A DNA stretch of 64,000 nt from Sceloporus undulatus. Taxonomy: Eukaryota > Chordata > Lepidosauria > Squamata > Phrynosomatidae. This document shows, piece by piece, positions 10,340-21,122 of this stretch. The notes under the pieces were generated by a model. That model had not been told where the DNA came from, ran no database searches, and saw only the letters and a list, made by a program, of their open reading frames with translations. The stretch is taken from positions 65,062,964 through 65,126,963 of the forward strand of contig NC_056522.1 in assembly GCF_019175285.1 (NCBI RefSeq). The letters run 5' to 3'. The translations under genes and the position numbers were made by a program. Position 1 is the stretch's first letter; every line of letters starts with the position of its first letter.

Positions 10340-11101
10340 AAGAGGTTCACCTTGATTTATAATTAGCATGGCTCTCCTTCAAGGTATCTCAGGCCCACTG
10401 AACCATACGCCTTTTCACAGCCTCCAGTGCAGGACATCAGGCTAACCATGCCAATTCTCTATGAACTTCCTAACTGATAAGCCAATGTCATGAGCAAGTA
10501 GGAAATAGCTGCAGTTTCTCTTGCTTCTTTGGAGTCAGCAAACAGGCTGCTTATTGCCAGCAGTAATTATGAAGTGTGAATGTTAATTAAAATCTATTTT
10601 CAAATACATTTCACAGTTTTGAACATGGCAGGAAGTGCTTGTTACTCATGTGAATTGTCACACTGACTGTATTCAAAAAAACAGGCAGGGATGTTTTATT
10701 TTTAAAAAATTAAGGTAGGACAAAATGAGAAAGCATCCCCAGCCTGAAAATGAAAGACAGTACTTCATATAATCTGAATCCATGTTTTCACTTTCAGCTC
10801 TGCAAAGCTTCAAAGCTTTTTATTTTGAAACTTATTTAAATATCATTCCTCTCCTTCATCTTTTGATGTTTTTTTAATATCATCAGCCATGCTACTTTAT
10901 TGGAATGGGTCTTCAGGATGGCAATAGCAGGTATGCATAGTGAGGCCAGTTATTATTTATTGACTGGTTTTTTGCCACGGAAGGTACCCAGAGCAGCTTA
11001 TAAAACCGATGGCATTCCATACTCTCAGATTTACAAGCAAAGTAAGATATAAAAACTAAGGAAACAATATAAGGGAAGAAAGGAGGCTCAGTGTTTGCAA
11101 A
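10340..11101. other. Intergenic stretch
   Basis: No gene. 10945-11045 (GTACCCAGAGCAGCTTATAA) looks like the head of the repeat seen at 8650-9165. The rest is unassigned A/T-rich sequence. Confidence 0.45.
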
Positions 11102-11865
11102 ATCTCCAACATTTCACAGGTGAAAGCTGGACATGGGTGGCCATACAACATAAAGAGTGTAGTTAAGATGGCAAAATGTATTGATGAGGAAGAATACACA
11201 AGCTGAGAGAGGCTGCTGCAGTTTGCCTTTAATTGGGTCTACTGGGAAGGACAAGATTCTAAGTAGGTGCAGAAGGTATGAGGATGTAGAAGGTATGTGT
11301 GTTAAGGAAGAAAGGGGAAGATAGGAAGGTGGAGAGTGAAGTGAGGGTAGGAATAAGGAAGTGAAAGGCTTAGAGGTAGAGGGGTTAAGGTCAGGAAAGG
11401 GATATAAGCTGGAGAAGATAAGAGGGTGAGTATGGAAGGATATAAGCAGCTGATGGCAGGTAGAGAAGTAAGAAATTGAGATAATAAAAATGTGTATGAT
11501 GGATATTGTGTTTGAAGAAAAGAAATGTACATATTAACTAGATTTGAGTATATTTACCTTATTTTTCATCTACAACATTTGTTTTTGTGTATGTGTTTAT
11601 GAATGGATTGGTAGGTATGTAATTTGTACTGATTATTTTAACAAATAAAGATTTTTTGTAAAAAAAAAAGAGATTCTATCTCCTCCTATCTTCTCTCTGC
11701 TGAGTTAACTGAGTGCTTTTGCATTTTGAACTCTGTAGCAACTAAAGTAAGCTGTGGACAAAAAAGGAAAGTAGGAGGAAGAAAAAAGATATTTTAAAAG
11801 CAGCTGAAAAAGTGGGAAGGCAGTGTATTAATAGGCATGATTCCTGCCAAATCAGAACATTACCC
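11102..11865 (+). mobile_element. ~347-bp inverted-repeat element split by a retro-insertion
   Basis: The left part (ATCTCCAACATTTCACAGG, GTATTGATGAGGAAGAATAC) reaches about 11261, and the right part (TGCATTTTGAACTCTG, AAGCAGCTGAAAAAGTGGGA) resumes at about 11671. Subtracting the insertion leaves about 347 bp, the same as the copy at 6431-6778. Confidence 0.65.
11262..11670 (+). mobile_element. 5'-truncated L1-like retro-insertion with target duplication
   Basis: The segment ends in AACAAATAAAGATTTTTTGT followed by a poly(A) run, and is bracketed by the 8-bp repeat AGATTCTA (11254-11261 and 11671-11678). A polyadenylated end plus flanking duplication is the signature of L1-type retrotransposition. 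The body is G/A-rich then T-rich, like a LINE 3' UTR, and has no coding frame. It could be a processed copy of an unknown transcript instead. Confidence 0.75.
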
Positions 11866-12035
11866 AAATTGCTAGGTTACCGAGATAGCACCCACAAATT
11901 AATATATAATAGGAGATTTTTAACAGCTCAAATTAATAGCAGTGAGAGGACTCCAGGCAACTTCAAAGAGTTGGGCTCTTGACTTTGCCTAATGGTTCAG
12001 AGAAACTAGAACTCAAGGGTGCTAAGTACAACTTA

Positions 12036-12966
12036 CCGTATACACTCATGTATAAGTCGACCTTATGTATAAGTCGAGGGCAGTTTTTGGATCCAAAATC
12101 ATGGATTTTGATATGACCCGTGGATAAGTCGAGGGGCAAACACTGGAGGATGTTACAAAAGATCTAAAGGGGGGGGGGAGACAAAGCACCACTTCCCTCC
12201 CTATATCTCACTCTCTGGACCTCTCCCAAGCATCAGTCTCATGGAAAAGGGGAAACAAACCTCAGTGTGCACACACAAACACACTCTCTTCCCCTTACCA
12301 AAAGCATCTCCAAGGCACATGGCTTGCGAAAAGGCGGACAGATCCACTCTCTCTCTGCTTATCGTCCACTTTACCAGGGACAAAATGTGGAACAAACAAG
12401 ACAAACTGTAGGACAACTGCAGGACAAAACTCAGCCCAAAATGTAGGACATTGAAGAAAAATGTTGTGGACTTTAAATGTCCTACATTTTGAGCTGAGTT
12501 TTGTCCTGCAGTTGCCCTACAGTTTGGTCTTGAATTTGTCCTACATTTTGTCCCTGGTAAAAGTGGACAATTATGGCAACCCTCATGGCTTTCAGAAATA
12601 GAGGACAGGGCTTTCTCTCTATCCTTCTTACCCCCAAGACTTCCAGGCAAAACGGGGAACAAGCCTGGGCATATTTTCTTTGTGTTCCTTCTCTCAAGCA
12701 GCAGCTAGTTAGATCTGGCTCGGCAGGAAGGCTGAGAGCCTGGGAAACAGACACACACACACACACACACAGGGAGAGAGGAGGAGAGGAGAGCCGGCGC
12801 AGGGGCTTCAAACAGAGAGCCGTTACAAGGCTACAGAGAAAGGTGAGCACTTCTTCTTTCACAAAATTTATTAGCATTAACTCATTGACCCTTCCATAAG
12901 TCTACCCAGGATTTTGGAGTTCATTTTGGGGCATAAATTTTTCGACTTATAGTCGAGTATATACGG
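12036..12966. mobile_element. TA-flanked ~931-bp inverted-repeat transposon (GTATAAGTCGA family)
   Basis: The left end CCGTATACACTCATGTATAA (then GTCGA) and the right end TCGACTTATAGTCGAGTATA (then TACGG) are inverted. TA lies outside both ends (12034-12035, 12967-12968). The interior holds a second, smaller foldback (12364-12568), a (CA)n run near 12750 and poly-G near 12170. No transposase frame, so non-autonomous. A related, shorter element is at 46502-46863. Confidence 0.8.
12364..12568. repeat. Foldback nested in the GTATAAGTCGA element
   Basis: The arms are about 100 bp each with almost no spacer: GTCCACTTTACCAGGGACAA on the left against TGTCCCTGGTAAAAGTGGAC on the right, and GCAGGACAAAACTCAGC against GCTGAGTTTTGTCCTGC. 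Arms still pair nearly perfectly, so the structure is young or kept alike by conversion. Confidence 0.85.
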
Positions 12967-12969
12967 TAG

Positions 12970-15900
12970 TTTTATTGATTAACAGCAAAGGGGAAAATCA
13001 CAATTCATGCAATAGCATTCACACACACACACAAGAGCTAGTTTGTAGCAAGTTTGAAGACAATTTCTTACCAGTCCAGAAACAGAGCTCCAATCAAAGG
13101 GTCATGACAGTGATAGTGGCTCAACAAGGCTGACTGAAATGAGGAGGCGAGGAGCCTGTCTTGAATGCTCAAAATGAAATCCAGCAGCATTTCTACCCAA
13201 TTTCAAACTGAGCCAACATGCGAGTGCCAAGGCAGGCTACACACCTAAAACATTCCCTTTGATATCACCTTGGGGTACTACCATGAATTAGCTGCTCCCA
13301 AAGTAACTTTCAAACAGCAATGGAGGGCAGAGCATGCAGAAAAGCTCATTGAATCAGTCAGAAAACACTTGAAGGGCCATTGCGTCCGATCCCATACCAG
13401 TGCAAAAATTCACAGCTAAAACACTCCTGAGACATAGGCATCCAACCTCCATTTAAAGACCCACAAAGAAGGAGAGACAATGCCCAAAGCCTTCAGTTTG
13501 GAGTAACTGTCACTGGCAGAGCCTCTTCAGTTGAGTTTCCATTCAGCGAAAGGCAGAATGGATGGAGAGGCATATGTTCTCCCTCACCCCTCTCTTTGTG
13601 TATGTGTGGTTTAATGAAAAACTGTGAGCATGATGATGCTCATCATGCCCATGATGATGGTGGGACTCTACTTGGATCCACTGCCACTAGCAAAGTGGCC
13701 TGTGAAGCTCAAGGGGGCTTCTGAGTAAACACAGGCTGCATAGTTCTGAGAAGTGTTTTTTCTTACTGAGTTTACAAAGTGATTTTATAAAGAGTCTATC
13801 TCTATTTTCTATGAATGCTAAATGAATGGCATTTTCCCTCTCTCTGTCAAATGAATACCATAAACAACAAAAGGATGCTGAAAAATGAGCTTATGGGATT
13901 TCACTGGCAAGCCTGAATTATAAAAGAGATCAATCATTTGCAGTGTTGTTTATTCCACAAAACACGTTATGAGGGTTCTGCTGTGATTCAGCACAGTGCC
14001 TCACGTTTGTCTTTCAAACAGCCAATGAGATCATAACTGTCTAGATAATTACCATCTTTTTAGTACCCAGCTTATCATTCTATTTAAGACTTAGAATGCA
14101 TTGCCAATCATACTCAGAGTTCCAGTAGGAGACTCTGAAGCTTAGTCCACATATCAGATTTGCGTTTCTATTTCAATGCTTTATTAACTCAGGCAGTGTT
14201 TGTCTGTACTAGCTACTGGACACCTTTGGTCCTAGGAAATGATCCAGCATGGATCTTCTTGACATGAATAAGAGTTTCCATGAACATTATTCTGCCACAA
14301 CAAAGCTCCCATTCATTTCAATGGGGCTTGCACATGAAAACTTCCAGCATGTGCAGTCTGAATTAACTACTATATCATGTCCTTACTTGTGTTCTTTCTT
14401 CAGTTAAGCCAGTTTTCTGATGGATACCTAGGATATTGCTTGTTGATAGGTGAATGGATAAATCCAACAGTGTTTGCCTGTCAAAGGAAGAGACACCAGT
14501 AGTGGAATCTTCCCTGCAGCCCAAACTCATATACTACAAAGGATTGGAGGATCCTCTACCACAGATTTGGGGAAGGGGGTAAAAGGAGAGACAAGGGACT
14601 CTGTGTGTCATTAGATATTGCCCATTAAGTAAAATTTCTAGATAGAAGGAAAAAGCAAGATCCTACTCTCTAGCCCTCCTAGCTATCTCTTGGCATCCTC
14701 ATGAGCATTCCTCTGTGGTATATGTGTGGTCTGCAGGTTTCCTATTCTGAGGTGTTCCCAAATTATTTGTTCACAAGCCATTTGTTCTTGGAAACAACTC
14801 TGAAATGTCGATGCTTGTCACAGATACTCGTAGCCATCTTTAAGCTGGAGACTGCAGACCTTCCCAGAGTGGCCCTTTGTTTTTTTCTTCTCTAAGGTGT
14901 CATTTATACCCTGGTAAATACTACTAGATATATTTGTTTCTACAGTATTCATCTGCAGATGTAAGATGCAAGACATGCGGATTGTCACAACTTTAAGCAG
15001 AGAGACAGGGAGGCTTTTTTTTTTTAAATAACAACTAAGTTTTTAAAAAAAGGTTTTAAAAAGGGATGGGGAAGGTGGAGCCCTCTGGATGCTGCTAGAC
15101 TGTGACTCCCATCATCTCTCTCTGGCTAGGGCTACCAGGAGTTGCAGTCTAACATCATGAGGAGGAGGACTACACTTTCTTCTTCATGGAGAACAACCAG
15201 CATAGCCAAGAATAGGTTTTTACAAAAATGGCTAGGCTCAATAACCAGGAATCAGTTGCCACTGATCTTTCCATTCTGTGCACAGGCTGGAAGATATAGG
15301 AGGTGTATGTGCACTCTCAAAACAATACTGGAGTTTGGAGCAGCAGATTGAAACACTGTGAACTGTGGTACCTGGTAGTTCTCATGTTAGTTGAGTGATG
15401 GATCTGCTCTGGGTTTTAGTCTAAAACTAAAATGAGCAACTATGGTTCTGAACATGTTTCAAGTTTGGACTAAAACCCAGAAAAGATTTGATGCCTCACT
15501 GGCAGGGAAGCCACCAGCTTCTGTCAAGGGGTCTCCCATTTTCCTTCTGCCTGTTCCAAAAATGAAAGATGGTTTCTCACCCTCCCAAACAGATTGTGAA
15601 CATCCAAATAATTTGAGGGAGGCAAGAGTTCTCTTATGTCCTACACCCTTTAAAGCAGGCAGAAACTGCTTGCATTGCTCAGATGAATCCTCAGCAATTA
15701 TCAGAGAATGGGGGTGGGGAGGAACATGTGCTCACAGAATCCTCATTAGAGAGCTTGTGGTTTCGACGAAATGGTTTTAGATGTTATGCTCTTTAACATT
15801 TCAAGCTATATGGATATTTAACACCATTTGATTTTTGCCTTAATGTTGACAATTCTTTTAAATGTTCCATCAATATAGGAGACCCTCCAGATGCTGATGA

Positions 15901-16394
15901 ACTGATGGTATGTTGTGTTTTATATCCTGACTCTGAAAACATTTTTAAATGGTTTTAATACTACAGATTGATTATTTTTAAAAAAATAACTTTAAAATAA
16001 CTTTTTACTGATGTTTTTGTAGACTTTTAATTTGTCCTGATATGAATATACTTTAAACAGCCATGAGTCTTGATATTAGAGAAGAAACAGGATAGAAATT
16101 AATAAAATAATCTTAACAATACTTCCACTATCTCTCACAATGACCAGGCTGGCAAAGGCTGATGGGAAATAGAGCCCAACAACAATAGGAGACCCAGAGA
16201 TTCCATAGACCTGCAGAAAAGTTACAGTCCATCATAATAAAAGAAGACTCATAAAATGTAACTTTCAAAGCAGTGTTCACAATAACACTTTGAAAACTGT
16301 ATACCTGGAAAATAGTAACTGTTCCCTCATTTTCTTCCATGAATAACTCTCAGAGAATTGCCTAAAAATATTCACCTTTGCAGCAACACAAGTC
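12970..16394. other. Intergenic stretch downstream of PIGM
   Basis: No gene seen. 13360-13560 resembles a diverged CR1 3' region (TTTAAAGACCCACAAAGAAG). 13572-13630 repeats 8450-8508. 15067-15150 (CTCTGGATGCTGCTAGACTG) resembles one end of a common reptile foldback. The PIGM 3' UTR would lie at the right edge: the variant signal ATTAAA occurs on the minus strand near 16026-16031, about 365 bases past the stop; I found no nearer AATAAA. Confidence 0.45.
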
Positions 16395-17684
16395 TTACTG
16401 TTGCTTTATTTTTCTTGTCATATGCAATGGAGAATAGTGAGAAATAATCTGAACAAGAATTGTACAATTGATAAAAAGGAAAACCAAGCCAGCTAGCCAT
16501 ATGAACAGGAAAGTGTTCTGCCCTTTAAACTCCAACAGGTATGCAGGTGCTAGCCACAGGCCTTGCCCAGTGAGCCACAGTAGGAGAAGCAATGCAGATC
16601 GCTGCCAGGACATTCTCAAGAGAGGCATTACAGGTGGAAGCAGGCAAAGATACCACAGAAAATACTGGGATGTGCACACTTTGTTAAAACTGACAAATAC
16701 AGCTGTGTGTAAGAAGCAACAGAAGACAAGATCTCTGTAATAAGCTAAGGAAATCACTAAGAGCAGCAAGAGCTGAGGCAGGAAAGCTGCAAGGCCGAGG
16801 GCAAAACTCCACTCACTTTCTGCAGTCAAGTACAACATATAGAAATAGGGTGAGAAGTTGTGGCGGATATCTCTCCTGGTCAAGTGGTAGAGGTAGGTAT
16901 GCTCCAAAAACTCCCAGCCATAACACAAATAAAACACAAGGCCTAGGGCAGCAAAGGTACAACCAGACACCAAGCCAAAAAGCAAAACATCATGACTGAG
17001 CAGCCTAATGAAAAGCCCTTGCAAATCACCCCTCAAATGGGCATTTTGCCTCTTTAAAGAGACACTGCCCATTTCTCCCTGCTCAGAATCTCTGTTCCTT
17101 TGCAAATGGAGAGTTAGTGGCAATGCGTAAGTCACGGGGTAAATTTTCATGTGCACAGACAAGCCATAAAGAAAAGCTGCCTTTATGAAATGACGCTTTT
17201 CCATATAATACATTGTGCCAAGGACAAGGCCTGCAACAAGAGATTCAGCATTTCCTCTGCTGGACACTGTCATTGGCAGGGGATTGAGGAGCCAGAATGC
17301 ACAACATCCACACACGTTCCTACTATCCAGCCCTCGAAGAATGAGAATTTGATAGGTGAGATATGCAACGATCATATCTCCAGCAACAAAGAGGATCTTC
17401 CCATACAAATCAGTAACATAAATGTTTGGTGTTAAGATCCAGCCCAGTAATGGAGTGTAACGGTAGGTGGCTCTTAAGTAAGGAGACTTTCCCTCTGTGA
17501 TGTATTTGGCAGCATCAGTGAATACCTGGTAGTCAATGTCTGTATACTTTACCAACATGGTTCTGTCCTGAAAAATGCCATAAAAGACAAGTGCCAGCCT
17601 GATTATGAAAGCAGTACTAAATAAAACATCCTTCCTGAGGAATCCAGTAAGAATGTGTTTCCTTAATATTTCATAGGATGCCAT
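16395..17684 (-). CDS. PIGM: GPI mannosyltransferase 1 (PIG-M), intact single-exon ORF
   Basis: PIG-M adds the first, alpha-1,4-linked mannose from dolichol-phosphate-mannose to acylated glucosaminyl-PI in the ER lumen, working with PIG-X. The 429-residue frame matches vertebrate PIGM from end to end (human is 423 residues and also has its whole coding region in one exon). The DXD motif is at D49-I-D51 within [10 protein letters not shown], followed by [25 protein letters not shown] with [17 protein letters not shown], the family signature [31 protein letters not shown] and a C-terminal [13 protein letters not shown]. There are many hydrophobic spans, as expected for a multi-pass ER enzyme. 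The start is at M1 because upstream sequence departs from coding and the context (A at -3, G at +4) is good. Minus-strand TTTCAG at 17700-17695 directly precedes the 5' UTR, so a spliced 5' exon is likely. No disruptions. Confidence 0.97.
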   Translation of the reverse strand: MASYEILRKHILTGFLRKDVLFSTAFIIRLALVFYGIFQDRTMLVKYTDIDYQVFTDAAKYITEGKSPYLRATYRYTPLLGWILTPNIYVTDLYGKILFVAGDMIVAYLTYQILILRGLDSRNVCGCCAFWLLNPLPMTVSSRGNAESLVAGLVLGTMYYMEKRHFIKAAFLYGLSVHMKIYPVTYALPLTLHLQRNRDSEQGEMGSVSLKRQNAHLRGDLQGLFIRLLSHDVLLFGLVSGCTFAALGLVFYLCYGWEFLEHTYLYHLTRRDIRHNFSPYFYMLYLTAESEWSFALGLAAFLPQLLLLLVISLAYYRDLVFCCFLHTAVFVSFNKVCTSQYFLWYLCLLPPVMPLLRMSWQRSALLLLLWLTGQGLWLAPAYLLEFKGQNTFLFIWLAGLVFLFINCTILVQIISHYSPLHMTRKIKQQ

Positions 17685-17693
17685 ATTAGGTTC

Positions 17694-17720
17694 TCTGAAA
17701 GGAATTATTGTGGAAAACAG
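17694..17720 (-). promoter_or_regulatory. PIGM: Candidate splice acceptor in the PIGM 5' UTR
   Basis: Read on the minus strand, CACAATAATTCCTTTCAG ends at 17695, followed by AGAACCTAAT and the ATG. The pyrimidine run and CAG fit a 3' splice site. With no CpG-rich promoter directly upstream, this suggests that the coding exon is exon 2 and that transcription starts farther up, perhaps at 22.1 kb. Not verified. Confidence 0.5.
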
Positions 17721-18104
17721 AGTTCTGTGTTGATCAAGACCTGAGTCCTCTCACTGTGTTGCTGCGTGAATAAGAAGAAGAACTCTCCTTCCATGATCTT
17801 AATGTCTTAAGATGTATATAGAATCCAAAGATCAATTCAGCCAGGTAGGAAGAATTTCTGTGGAAAAAAAACATTAAGACAGTCAAGGTTGGCTGGTATG
17901 TTAAAAAGGCGGAGACTGAAGTAAACTGCTATTTGATTAATAAAAGGATCTTCTTTGTCATGTTTCCTTAGTGGTTTTGGAAACCTTGGCCTAAATCTAA
18001 TTGCCAGTCCCAAGTAGAGTAGACTCATTCAGCCAACAGGAGTTACATTTCTTATCCACTAATTTATTGACTTGGTCTTACTCTAATTAGGACTAGCTGT
18101 TGGG
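17721..18104. other. PIGM upstream flank
   Basis: Not CpG-rich, with no TATA or GC-box arrangement that I can support. No repeat recognised. Confidence 0.4.
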
Positions 18105-18215
18105 TTTAAGCCAGTGGTGGGAATCATGCGACCTTGCATATATTGCCAGACTGCAGCTCCCAACACTTCTCACCATGGTCTCTATTAGAGATACTGACAG
18201 CTGCAGGTCAGCAAT
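18105..18215. repeat. Reptile foldback fragment
   Basis: AGCCAGTGGTGGGAATCATG and CAGACTGCAGCTCCCAACAC follow the order of a common 'vicinity of text CTCCCAGAATCCC' foldback of amniotes. A matching right end (AACACCTGGAGGACCAGTGT) is at about 18745. Diverged. Confidence 0.4.
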
Positions 18216-18217
18216 GA

Positions 18218-18440
18218 TCCAAAACATACTGCGGAAATAATCCAATTTGGGACCACTTTAACTGCTTTGGCTTTATGCTAGGGAATTCTGGGAACTGTGG
18301 TTTTGTGAGACATTTAGCCTTCTCTGTCAGAGAGCTCTGTTATCACAATAAACTACATTTCCCAGGATTTTCCTAGCATTGAGCCAGGGCAGTTGAAGCG
18401 GTCTCAAACTGGATTATCTCCGCACTGTGTTTTGGACCAA
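18218..18440. mobile_element. Palindromic AATAATCCAGTTTG foldback, full copy
   Basis: The left arm GGAAATAATCCAATTTGGGA with GGGAATTCTGGGAACTGTGG is mirrored by CATTTCCCAGGATTTTCC and CAAACTGGATTATCTCCGCA. The centre contains the AGAGAGCTCT block. About 100-bp arms. Confidence 0.85.
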
Positions 18441-18944
18441 TGTCTCGCGAGCTACATGATTTCCACCCCTCATTTAGGCTCTGTTGGGAAGCAGGACTGA
18501 AGAAGGAAAAAAGAATGCAAGAAAGACCTGAAGACACATGGAGCAAGTATACTTCTGAAGATAAGCATGCCTATTGTGAGCAACATGAACAGGAATATAA
18601 TTTCCTCGAAACTGTGTCAAACACTGCAAATAGGCCTGGAAATCTATACCTTTCAAAATGTTCTACCAGCCATCAGGCCTCTCAGTATGGCCAAATGCAG
18701 AATGCAAGTAGGGTATCATGGTTGTATGGGAACTGAAATCCAAAACACCTGGAGGACCAGTGTTTGAGAAACATTGCTCCACACTGGGTGACACAAAGAA
18801 TGCATTCAATACCTGATTCCCTCTAAACACTTGCTCACCTCTTTCTTGGATCATGGTGGAGAGGGCACCCAAAAGACATGCTGCCAATCCACACACAGGA
18901 CAGTATCCTGTTAGAATAAATATGTATATGTTATTATGTACCTG

Positions 18945-19075
18945 GGCAAGTAGGCTCAAGCCTATGAAAGCTTATGTTACCAACATCTCTTTTTCATTTA
19001 GTCTCAAAGGTGTTCTAAGATCCCTTCGCACACTGATTTTCCAGATACTGCTATATCTTTGAATTCTATAAATGT
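18945..19075 (+). repeat. Unclassified GAAAGCTTATG-type repeat fragment
   Basis: AGCCTATGAAAGCTTATG then AGTCTCAAAGGTGTTCTAAG; the same motif order as in 26890-27035. Class unknown. Confidence 0.4.
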
Positions 19076-19080
19076 ATGTA

Positions 19081-19340
19081 CAGTTGGCCCTCAACATTTG
19101 CAGCTTTGACTTTTGTGGATTTGATTATTTGCAGTTTTGATTAAAATGTTATCTCTGGGAATTTCTATGTCCTCCAGAGCAATTTTGGCAGATGTTGACC
19201 AGAGCTGCACTGGAGGACCTGGACATTCTTAGAGATGGTTTCTTAGGTAAAAAGAACAGTGTTGTTTTTTTTTAATTGTGGTTTTCCACATTCATGAGGG
19301 TCCTTCACCCCTTACCCCAGAGAATGTGAGGGGAGCACTG
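19081..19340 (+). mobile_element. Pogo-like short element (CAGTTGGCCCTC)
   Basis: Preceded by TA (19079-19080) and starting CAGTTGGCCCTCAACATTTG. The right end AATGTGAGGGGAGCACTG is its rough inverse. From memory these ends resemble the MER2/Tigger short elements of mammals; the family assignment is inference. Non-coding. Confidence 0.6.
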
Positions 19341-19852
19341 CATATTTCTCCTTTTGGACTGGGATCAGGGGGCTATTCTCTAGCTCTTTGCATCTATCTA
19401 AAATCTCTCCCCACTGCAATTGTCAAGCAGAAGGGCCTGCTGTTGCTTTTTTTTTTTTTTTTTTACTGGTGGAGAGGCAATTCAGATGAAGATATGACTA
19501 CTCTGGGTTCTGAGAGGAAGGAAAAGGAGATGGCATGTTATATGTGGACACATCCTCATTTCTTTCCTCATCTAGGGAAAGACCAGTTGCTTCTTCATGG
19601 TCTGAATTGCCTCCCCCTTCCCCTTCACACTGATGATCAGCAGTAGGGGTCCTTCCTAGGGCAAGGATGTGGGGGCAGAGTATCAAGCTCTGCCTGCTTG
19701 ATGTAGGATCTCAGTCACAGCCTAATGCAGATTGTTAGTAAACAAATGGATGCTAGTAGGTGATTGGTCCTCCACAGTACATGGGCAAAGGGAGGCAAAA
19801 TGGAATGCTGGATGAATACGAAATAGGTTCCCTGTGTGTATAAGTGGAATAA

Positions 19853-20105
19853 CAGGTGTTTTAACTGCCCTCAAATCGACCCTGACTCAAGGTGACCCTG
19901 TGGATGAAGCATCTCCAAAAAACCCTGTACTCCACTGCTCTGCTTAAATCTCATACATTCAGGCCCTTTTGGCGTCTCTGATTGAGTTTATCCATCTGAC
20001 ATGTGGTCTCCGTATCTTTCTAGTGCCCTCCACTTTTCCTAGCAATATTGTCTTTTCTAGTGATTCATGTCATCCCGTGATGTGGCCAAAGTACAACAGC
20101 CTCAC
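19853..20105 (-). mobile_element. Bov-B (RTE) LINE 3' region, fragment 1
   Basis: Plus-strand TTTTAACTGCCCTCAAATCG, GTGACCCTGTGGATGAAGCA and GATGTGGCCAAAGTACAACA are the reverse of the Bov-B ORF end; the same segments recur at 20160-20470. Two head-to-tail partial copies lie side by side. Confidence 0.8.
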
Positions 20106-20159
20106 TTTGATCATCTAAAAGGAAAAATCTAAAGAGTACAGACTAAAAATGGGAATATC

Positions 20160-20470
20160 TTGTTGTTAACTGCCCTCAAGTTGACTTCAGCTTATGGTAA
20201 CCCTGTGGATGAGACATCTCCAAGACACCCTGTCCTCAATCACAGCACTGCCCAGGTATTGCAGGCCCAGGCTCCTGTCCTCCCTGATCAAGTCTAACCA
20301 TCTGACATGTAGTCTCATTCTCTTTCTAATGCCTTCCACCTTTCCTAGCATTATTGTCTTTTCCAATGAGTCATGCCTTCTCACGATGTGGCCAAAATAC
20401 AATAGCCTCAGTTTGATCATCTTGGATTCTGGGGAGAGTCCAGCCTTGATCAGTGGAAAGACTATCAGCC
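20160..20470 (-). mobile_element. Bov-B (RTE) LINE 3' region with readable RT C-terminus
   Basis: On the minus strand, 20420-20187 reads as the Bov-B C-terminal region: LRLLYFGHIVRRHDSLEK, TIMLGKVEGIRKR, RWLDLIRED and a final WRCLIHRVTIS. This is the diagnostic Bov-B ending. Only the last part of the ORF remains, so it is a 5'-truncated dead copy. Confidence 0.88.
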
Positions 20471-20492
20471 CCTTAAGATAATGGCAGAAGCC

Positions 20493-20712
20493 AGTGTGGT
20501 GTAGTGTTTTGAATGTTCAACTATGACTCTGGAGCTCAGGGTTCAGATTCCAGCTTGGCCATGAAACCCACTGGGTGGCCTTAAGCAAGTCACACTCTCT
20601 CAGCATCAGAGGATGGCAATGGCAAACCTTCCCCTGAAGAAACTTGCCAAGAAAATCCCTTGATAGGGTCACCATATGTCAGAAATCACTTGAAGGCACA
20701 CAACAACAATGT
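20493..20712 (+). mobile_element. tRNA-derived ACA-tailed SINE
   Basis: AGTGTGGTGTAGTGTTTTGA head, GGGTTCAGATTCCAGC B-box-like block, GCAAGTCACACTCTCTCAGC core and ACTTGAAGGCACACAACAAC tail. It lies between two Bov-B fragments. Confidence 0.92.
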
Positions 20713-20734
20713 AGACGCTCAGCACAGACAACCC

Positions 20735-20874
20735 TCTAGGAGGCCATGGATATGAATTTACAGGACTTAAGCAGAGCACTGGAAAACAGGGAGCCCTGGA
20801 GATGCCTCATCCACAGTGTCACTATGAGCTGGGAACGACTCGAGAGCAGATAACAACCACAACAATCCAAAAGG
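20735..20874 (+). mobile_element. Bov-B LINE 3' end, plus strand
   Basis: TATGAATTTACAGGACTTAA ... GAGATGCCTCATCCACAGTG ... AACGACTCGAGAGCAGATAA encodes the same RT ending as 20187-20420, in the opposite orientation, and ends CAACCACAACAA. Confidence 0.8.
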
Positions 20875-20964
20875 AAAAGCCTTCCAGCCCTCAGATGGGA
20901 GACTTCCCACATAAGAAGGGACATTTGCCATTCCTATAAGGTAGGGGTCATCCCTTATACCCAG

Positions 20965-21122
20965 TGAGTCAGCCTGAAGTAGTTGTTTGAGGTTTCCACT
21001 ACACCTCTGGAGATCTGAGTTCAGTTCCCCACTTGGCTATGGAAAGCCACTGGGTGACTTTGGGCAAGTCACACTCTCTCAGCCTCACAGGATGGCAAGG
21101 GCAAACTCCCTCTGAAGAAATC
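20965..21122 (+). mobile_element. tRNA-derived SINE, 3' end replaced by CR1
   Basis: SINE head and core (CTATGGAAAGCCACTGGGTG, GCAAGTCACACTCTCTCAGC, TCTGAAGAAATCTTA) stop abruptly where the reverse CR1 terminal motif begins at about 21123. Confidence 0.85.

Noticed and set aside
9566-10369. Many overlapping frames around 10 kb
   Set aside because: Explained by the large imperfect palindrome and GC-richer composition; no conserved domain.
13360-13560. Separate CR1 feature
   Set aside because: Some words match the CR1 3' region, but too diverged to list on its own; noted in the stretch entry.
16395-17684. PIGM as a processed retrocopy
   Set aside because: The PIGM coding region is naturally one exon. 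The frame is intact, there is no poly(A) tail or target duplication, and a splice acceptor sits before the ATG.
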